Positions 33,266 through 37,809 of a stretch of DNA of 37,809 bases are shown piece by piece (positions within the stretch are counted from its first letter, which is position 1; each line of letters starts with the position of its first letter). This DNA comes from Alphaproteobacteria bacterium 32-64-14 (lineage in GTDB: Bacteria; Pseudomonadota; Alphaproteobacteria; Caulobacterales; Hyphomonadaceae): positions 1 through 37,809 of the forward strand of contig NCEM01000030.1 of the NCBI GenBank assembly GCA_002280725.1, written 5' to 3'. The translations under genes were made by a program, and so were the position numbers. The notes beneath the pieces are model-generated. The model saw only the letters and a program-made list of their open reading frames with translations, was not told the DNA's origin and ran no database searches.

Positions 33266-33766
33266 ATGGCCGCCGAGCTCGACGCCATCGACGCGAAAAT
33301 CCTCGACCTCATTCAGCGTGACGCGGCCCTCTCCGTGGCCGAGATCGCGGAAAAGGTCGGTTTGTCCTCCAGCCCCTGCTGGCGCCGCATCAAGCGCATG
33401 GAAGAACAAGGCATCATTGCCCGTCGCGTGACGCTCCTCAACTACGACAAGCTCGGATTGAACTTCGAAGTTGTTGCAAACGTAAAGCTGCAACTCCCCT
33501 CGCGCGAAAACCTCGAGAAATTCGAGCAGGCCGTGCGCAAATGGCCGGAGTGCATCGAGTGCATGACCGTGACCGGCGCGGTCGACTATGTGATGCGCAT
33601 CGTGACGACGGACATGCACGCCTACGACAACTTCCTGCGCGACAAGATCCTGGCGCTGGGCCTTGTGTCCGACATCCAGTCGCGAATCATCGTGAATGTC
33701 GCCAAGCGCACGACGGCTGCCCCGCTTGGCCTGATCTCGCCCTACGTGCCGACGCAGGACCGCTAG
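33266..33766 (+). CDS. Lrp/AsnC-family transcriptional regulator
   Basis: This 166-residue regulator is the typical length for the family. The N-terminal helix-turn-helix (about 6-55) contains LDAIDAKILDLIQRDAALSVAEIAEKVGLSSS in pieces, then CWRRIKRMEEQGIIARRV. The C-terminal RAM ligand-binding domain follows (VEFECMTVTG-like core, here IECMTVTGAVDYVMRIV). It should respond to an amino acid or 2-oxo acid. It is divergent from the indolepyruvate oxidoreductase gene and shares the operator island upstream. Its stop lies 1 bp from the stop of the convergent HTH gene at 33768. Confidence 0.92.
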   Translation: MAAELDAIDAKILDLIQRDAALSVAEIAEKVGLSSSPCWRRIKRMEEQGIIARRVTLLNYDKLGLNFEVVANVKLQLPSRENLEKFEQAVRKWPECIECMTVTGAVDYVMRIVTTDMHAYDNFLRDKILALGLVSDIQSRIIVNVAKRTTAAPLGLISPYVPTQDR

Positions 33767-33767
33767 T

Positions 33768-34151
33768 TTAGCGGCGATCGAGCTTCTGGATCACCATTTC
33801 GAGCATGCGCTCAAGCCGGTCGAGGCGTTCGTGGATGCCCGCGATCACCTCGCGCGTGACGGCATAGCCCGGCTGCGCCGACTGCGACCCGCCCCGGTCG
33901 AAACGCGGGGCGGACGACGGAGCGGCATCGCCGAGATCAGCAAGGCCTGAACGGCTGGCGATTTCGCGGGGGTCTGCGGACAGCGCCCGCGCGATTGCAT
34001 GGACTTCGGCTGCTTCCAGCTCGCGCCGGTCAGCAAACACCATTTCCACCTCGTCGATGGTCATGCCTGCAGCCTGCGCCATGGAACCACGGGTCAGGCC
34101 CGCAGCCTTCAGGCGCGCGTCGAACCAGTCCTGGTCGAAGAAAATGCCCAT
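33768..34151 (-). CDS. Small HTH-domain protein, XRE-like
   Basis: This 127-residue protein begins MGIFFDQDWFDARLKAAGLTR, followed by a helix-turn-helix-like segment (SMAQAAGMTIDEVEMVFADRRE) and a second-helix region typical of XRE/Cro-type folds (about 1-65). A Ser/Pro-rich linker leads to a C-terminal coiled coil (IHERLDRLERMLEMVIQKLDRR) that suggests dimerisation. It could be a DNA-binding regulator, but the recognition helix is not a strong match, so I stay general. I chose the ATG at 34151 with GGGAG 7 nt upstream. The longer frame to 34178 lacks such a site. Confidence 0.68.
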   Translation of the reverse strand: MGIFFDQDWFDARLKAAGLTRGSMAQAAGMTIDEVEMVFADRRELEAAEVHAIARALSADPREIASRSGLADLGDAAPSSAPRFDRGGSQSAQPGYAVTREVIAGIHERLDRLERMLEMVIQKLDRR

Positions 34152-34203
34152 GCGTCCGCTCCCGGCGTGAACCGACACAGCCTATCCCGGCAGTCTCGCA
34201 GCG

Positions 34204-34740
34204 CTAGCCCTGGTTGTCGCCAACCATGAAGTCGCGGCGGGCCGAAACGATCGTCACCACAACACCGGCCAGCACATCGAGCAGGCACATGAAGGTGAGG
34301 ATGAAGAACACCGAGGTCTGGAAGTTCGGCAGCAGCAGGAACTCGACCAGGCAGACGATGAAAACCAGCATCGAGATGGCGTGGTTCGCGATGGTGGAGG
34401 AGCCCGTCGCCGTCGATTTGATGATCTCCACGAAGAAGAAGACCATCGACAGGATAACGAGAATATCGCCGCTGGTGATCCGCCAGCCCCCGAAAACCGG
34501 GGTTCCCGTTGCCGGGTTGGCAAGCTGCATGGCGATTGCCGATGCGCCGCTGGCGTCAGCAACGCCGCCGGCCGTGAGCGCCATCATATTGTAGATGACG
34601 ATTGGAATGGCGAGCAGCGGGAAAATCCCGAAAATGACGCGCATAGGTGATCCCCTCTGTGGCCCGCCCTTCTTGCCGCGCTGGTTTGCGCGCTTTTCCA
34701 TGGCGTCTACACGTAATCCGGTAGCCAGTTTGTCGACCAA
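34204..34740 (-). CDS. Four-helix membrane protein, TTG start likely
   Basis: This 178-residue protein has hydrophobic helices at about 34-56, 90-107, 119-137 and 142-165. I do not recognise a named family, though the MRVIFGIFPLLAIP segment looks conserved. Two starts compete: a TTG at 34740 with GGAGGG 7 nt upstream, and an ATG at 34644 (residue 33) with GAGGGG 8 nt upstream. I give the outer one. The extra 32 residues are basic and would be cytosolic. It precedes the small HTH gene on the same strand, 52 bp away. Confidence 0.65.
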   Translation of the reverse strand: MVDKLATGLRVDAMEKRANQRGKKGGPQRGSPMRVIFGIFPLLAIPIVIYNMMALTAGGVADASGASAIAMQLANPATGTPVFGGWRITSGDILVILSMVFFFVEIIKSTATGSSTIANHAISMLVFIVCLVEFLLLPNFQTSVFFILTFMCLLDVLAGVVVTIVSARRDFMVGDNQG

Positions 34741-34760
34741 TTGAAAGCCCTCCGCCCTTC

Positions 34761-34804
34761 CCGCCTAGCCCCGTCCCGGGGGCCGCCTAACCCCGTGCCC
34801 GGGG
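34761..34804. repeat. Tandem 22-bp G+C repeat, two hairpins
   Basis: Two imperfect copies (34761-34782 and 34783-34804) both start CCGCCTA and contain CCCCG...CGGGG, each able to fold as a 5-bp-stem hairpin. They sit directly behind the stop of the GT2 gene (34805) and upstream of the TTG start at 34740. The likely role is a 3' end barrier for the GT2 transcript. No T-run is visible. Confidence 0.6.
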
Positions 34805-35575
34805 CTAAACCTCGTCCACGCCGCCCGGCGACCTGCGGCGCTTCCGCAACCACATGACGCCGCGCATGTCGGACATGGCCACCGCGAGGCGGCCGAAATT
34901 CGTGTAATTCGAGCGGCCATGCTGCCGGGCCCGGTGGCCGACAGGGCGGTCTTCCACCATCAGCCCCTCGGACATCATCAATGCGGGCAGATAGCGGTGC
35001 ATGTGATCGAAATAGGGGATCTGCAGGAACGCATCCCTGCGGAAAGCCCTGACGCCACAGCCGGAATCGGAGTTTCCGTCCTTCAGGATCGAGCGGCGGA
35101 CGCGGTTGGCGAGGCCCGACCCGAACTTCTTCCAGCCTGAATCCACGCGCTTCTGGCGGCGGCCCTGGACCAGCGCGAGCTGTTCGGGCGCGCCGGCCCG
35201 GGTAAGCTGCGACAGCAGGCCGGCAAGGTCGGCAGGATCGTTCTGGCCGTCGCCGTCCAGCGTCAGGATGATGTTGGAGCGCGCGGACATGACACCTGTC
35301 CGGACTGCGCGGCTTTGCCCTGCGTTCTTGCGGTGGCCCAGCACGCGCAACTGGGGAACCCGCTTCTTAAGCGCGAAAAGGCGGGCGCGCGTATCATCGG
35401 TCGAGGCATCATCGACGAAAACGATCTCGAAGGCCCGGCCCGAAAGCGCGTGCGCGATCTCGAGCACGAGAGACTCGACGTTTTCCGCCTCGTTCCGCAC
35501 GGGCGAGACAACGCTGAATTCGGGGCGGCCGTGTGAGCCAACCATCATGCTGTCCGTCTGTACGCGCGCATCCAT
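34805..35575 (-). CDS. Family 2 glycosyltransferase, dolichol-phosphate-mannose-synthase-like
   Basis: This 256-residue protein has a GT-A fold with FSVVSPVRNEAENV, a first acidic motif FVDDASTDDT, a GQSRAVRTGV segment, the DxD-like motif TLDGDGQNDP, and a SGCGVRAFRRDAF acceptor-loop segment. This is the DPM1 type, which transfers a sugar from a nucleotide donor to polyprenyl phosphate at the inner membrane. It has no C-terminal membrane helices, so it would be peripheral. It is divergent from the GT39 gene, which would use its polyprenyl-linked sugar. The start at 35575 could instead be an internal ATG near residue 10. Confidence 0.88.
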   Translation of the reverse strand: MDARVQTDSMMVGSHGRPEFSVVSPVRNEAENVESLVLEIAHALSGRAFEIVFVDDASTDDTRARLFALKKRVPQLRVLGHRKNAGQSRAVRTGVMSARSNIILTLDGDGQNDPADLAGLLSQLTRAGAPEQLALVQGRRQKRVDSGWKKFGSGLANRVRRSILKDGNSDSGCGVRAFRRDAFLQIPYFDHMHRYLPALMMSEGLMVEDRPVGHRARQHGRSNYTNFGRLAVAMSDMRGVMWLRKRRRSPGGVDEV

Positions 35576-35769
35576 GGGGTGATCCTATAGCCGCCCCCGT
35601 CCAAGGTTGCGAGAGGCGGCCTGTAGGGACGTGCAGAGGGTTCCCGCCCAGGGCGAACAAACCCGGCGACGGGGCCTGAAAAGGCCGGTAATGTCCGGGC
35701 GCTTCCGGCGGCGGGACACGAATCGCCGGGCGGGGCATGCAGATTTCCCGAACATGACACCGGGGCGTG

Positions 35770-37704
35770 ATGAGCCAGTTCGACCAACGATTTGACCGTT
35801 TGACCGAGAGCCGGTGGGTCTATGCCGTGCTTGCGGGGCTGGTGTTCCTGCTGTCCCTGCCGGGGCTGTTCGCCCTGCCCGTGCTCGACCGGGACGAAGG
35901 CCGGTTCACCGAGGCCTCGTCTGAAATGATGGAGACGGGCGACCTGGTGGTCATCCGCTATCACGAGGAACTCCGGAACAAGAAGCCGGTGGCGATCCAC
36001 TGGCTGCAGGCGGCGGCGGTGTCGGTCACCTCAGGCGCGCACGAGCGCAATATCTGGGACTACCGGATCCCCTCGATGCTCGGCGCCATCATGGCGACGC
36101 TGGCGACCTTCTGGGGTGGGACGGCGCTGTTCAATCGCCGCGCGGCTTTCGTCGCGGCGACCGTGCTTGGCACCTGCCTGCTGCTGACGACGGAGGCCAA
36201 CATCGGGAAGACCGATGCGGCGCAATGCGGGTTCCTCGCGCTTGGCATGGCGGCGCTGGCCCACATACGCGCGGGCGTGACCTCGAAGAAGCTGAGCGTG
36301 CTGTTCTGGGCGTGCCTGTCGATCGGCGTGCTGCTGAAGGGGCCCATTGCGCCGCTAGTTGTATTCTCGTGCATCGGCGCGCTGTTCATCTGGGAGCGGA
36401 AGTATGCGTGGGCAAAGCCCCTGCTCTACTGGTTCGGGATCAGCCTGTTCTTCGTGATGACCGTGCCCTGGTACATCGCGGTGCAGATCGCGACCGATGG
36501 CGAGTTCCTTTCGGAGGCTGTGCGCGTCGATCTTGGCCAGAAGCTGGTCGATGCGGCTGAAGGCCATGACGGTCCGCCCGGCATGCACACGGCGGCGTTG
36601 CCGATCCTTTTCTGGCCCGGCACGCTCCTTCTGGTTCCAGGACTCTGGCTGGCGATCACCACGGCGATGTCAGGGCGTCGCAAGACCGCGGGCGGCGACA
36701 TGGCTGCCGTGCGGGCGGCCTCTGCTGCAGCCGCAGACGATCGGGAAGCCGGCGCGTGGCGGTTCCTGCTGTGCTGGCTTGTTCCGTCCTGGATCGTGTT
36801 CGAGATCGCGCCGACCAAGCTCGTCCACTACACGCTGCCGATGTATCCAGCGCTTGCGCTAATGGCGGGCGCTGCGGCGGATCGCTGGTTCTCGACCAAC
36901 ACGTGGGATCGCGGGCGCTGGCTGTCTGCGGGCCTGTTCGGCGCCGTCGCGCTGGTGCTGGCGATCGTGCCGACGCCGTGGATTCTCGACCAGATCCGCG
37001 CCGAGGCCGCCTCAGATTTCGGCGCGAATTCGGAAAGGGTTGCGGGCATCTGGGAAGACGCGTGGAACACCACGGGCATTGGCCTGTGGCCCACGATCCT
37101 GATCGTGCTGGCCACGGCAGGCACGCTGTATGCGCTCTACAAGAAGCACACGGTGGGACTGCTGGCCGGCCTCATCGCGTGTTCGGCTGTTGCTGGCATC
37201 GGCTATCGCGCCGCCATTCTGCCAAACCAGTCGTGGATGCTGTCGACGGGCGCATCTTTGTCTGCCCTGAAGGAGCTTTGCGCGCTGCCGGAAGGATCTT
37301 CCGCGTGGAGGGATTCAGGGTGTCAGGGCCGCGCACCGAAGACGATCCGCGCCATTGCGTTTGCCGAGCCCAGCCTGGTGTTTGAACTCGGCAACCAGAT
37401 CATCCTGCCGCCGGAGTCGACTGCCGACATTCCGGCCATCGCGGAGGACAACCGCCCGGCCTGGCTCATCAATATCGGCGAGGAAGCAGGACGTGAGGCG
37501 CTGGACAAGGTGATCGATGCAGCCGTGGCGGCTGATCGCTGCGTGCGCCTCGCGCGGCGCTATGCGTTCAACTATTCCAACGGCGATCCATCGATCCTCG
37601 TGGCAGCTGTGGTCGAGCCTGCGGGCTGCCCGGACTCCGGTCCGCCGCCGAGCCTGCGAGAGGGCACGGAGGAAGAAGAAGCGCCGCCGGTTCTCGACCA
37701 GTAA
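35770..37704 (+). CDS. Family 39-type (ArnT-like) membrane glycosyltransferase
   Basis: This 644-residue multi-pass protein (about ten to twelve helices) transfers a sugar from polyprenyl phosphate to an acceptor on the periplasmic face of the inner membrane. The first periplasmic loop has LPVLDRDEGRFTEASSEM, where the Asp-Glu pair is the catalytic region of GT39/ArnT enzymes. RNKKPVAIHWLQAA follows, typical of ArnT. A soluble C-terminal part of about 150 residues (EEDN, then SGPPPSLREGTEEEE) ends the chain. The ATG at 35770 follows an alternative GTG at 35767. The acceptor could be lipid A or another envelope glycan. Confidence 0.9.
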   Translation: MSQFDQRFDRLTESRWVYAVLAGLVFLLSLPGLFALPVLDRDEGRFTEASSEMMETGDLVVIRYHEELRNKKPVAIHWLQAAAVSVTSGAHERNIWDYRIPSMLGAIMATLATFWGGTALFNRRAAFVAATVLGTCLLLTTEANIGKTDAAQCGFLALGMAALAHIRAGVTSKKLSVLFWACLSIGVLLKGPIAPLVVFSCIGALFIWERKYAWAKPLLYWFGISLFFVMTVPWYIAVQIATDGEFLSEAVRVDLGQKLVDAAEGHDGPPGMHTAALPILFWPGTLLLVPGLWLAITTAMSGRRKTAGGDMAAVRAASAAAADDREAGAWRFLLCWLVPSWIVFEIAPTKLVHYTLPMYPALALMAGAAADRWFSTNTWDRGRWLSAGLFGAVALVLAIVPTPWILDQIRAEAASDFGANSERVAGIWEDAWNTTGIGLWPTILIVLATAGTLYALYKKHTVGLLAGLIACSAVAGIGYRAAILPNQSWMLSTGASLSALKELCALPEGSSAWRDSGCQGRAPKTIRAIAFAEPSLVFELGNQIILPPESTADIPAIAEDNRPAWLINIGEEAGREALDKVIDAAVAADRCVRLARRYAFNYSNGDPSILVAAVVEPAGCPDSGPPPSLREGTEEEEAPPVLDQ

Positions 37705-37809
37705 GGCGGACTAGGTCCAATCGACATTCAGGATTCCATTTGTTGGTTTGCTGTGATTCATGAGTTTCCAGAATTGATTCTGGAGCTTGTGGGATGGCGA
37801 AGCGGTACG
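37705..37809 (+). mobile_element. Probable left end of an insertion sequence, truncated by the window edge
   Basis: Just after the GT39 gene the composition changes to a more A+T-rich sequence. A perfect hairpin, TCCAGAA (37767-37773) with TTCTGGA (37778-37784), is followed by GGAG and an ATG at 37794 that opens MAKRY, a common start of IS5-type transposases. Only five codons are in the window. No terminal repeat can be confirmed because the right end lies outside. Confidence 0.45.

Noticed and set aside
1..37809. CRISPR arrays
   Set aside because: I saw no regularly spaced direct repeats and no cas-like genes.

Overview
The window is G+C-rich bacterial DNA with the gene content and operator types of an alphaproteobacterium, probably of the Hyphomonadaceae/Caulobacterales kind. 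Pointers are a fused indolepyruvate ferredoxin oxidoreductase beside a divergent Lrp-type regulator, an alphaproteobacterial-style Zur operator, an H-NS-family protein of the short alphaproteobacterial form, a valine-degradation gene set, and glutathione-dependent formaldehyde oxidation. The family-level placement is inference. Most of the window is ordinary chromosome. I see no integrase, phage genes or CRISPR array. An insertion sequence seems to begin at the extreme right edge.

Layout. 1-243: no gene, but a REP-like inverted repeat. 244-3826: a GlcD-type FAD-linked dehydrogenase, a secreted ricin-B-type lectin, an SDR and a small unknown protein. 3939-6962: a ZnuD-like TonB-dependent receptor under a 37-bp dyad that looks like two Zur boxes, then pgsA. 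7188-16102 (minus strand): a compact seven-gene cassette, the most unusual part of the window. In transcription order it holds a three-helix membrane protein, an SPFH/coiled-coil protein ending in a zinc ribbon, a zinc-ribbon/FHA protein, a zinc-ribbon Ser/Thr kinase fused to a DUF805 membrane domain, a second zinc-ribbon Ser/Thr kinase with one transmembrane helix, and two cytosolic papain-like cysteine peptidases. 16103-16456: a gene-free region with two consensus DnaA boxes.

16457-23425: mmsB, mmsA and an acyl-CoA dehydrogenase, which could form part of valine catabolism, interspersed with a DUF2306 membrane protein, a HAD phosphatase, an LPMO-like copper-site secreted protein and unknowns. 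23556-26486: the formaldehyde detoxification pair frmA (glutathione-dependent formaldehyde dehydrogenase) and fghA (S-formylglutathione hydrolase), separated by an orphan gene and a decayed secreted-protein gene. 26623-27287: an H-NS-family gene with a strong terminator, and a tRNA with anticodon CAT. 27414-34740: an L-2-hydroxyglutarate-oxidase-like flavoprotein, a PPOX flavoprotein, the 1157-residue indolepyruvate oxidoreductase with its divergent Lrp regulator, an HTH protein and a membrane protein. 34805-37704: a DPM1-like GT2 and an ArnT-like GT39, divergently arranged, probably for polyprenyl-linked sugar transfer to envelope glycans.

For the 7-16 kb cassette I infer a membrane-anchored phospho-signalling assembly. 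Kinases (writers), an FHA protein (reader), an SPFH scaffold and membrane anchors share a zinc-ribbon module, and two intracellular papain-like proteases are the likely outputs. Gene order, domains and catalytic residues are visible in the sequence. The biological role is not.
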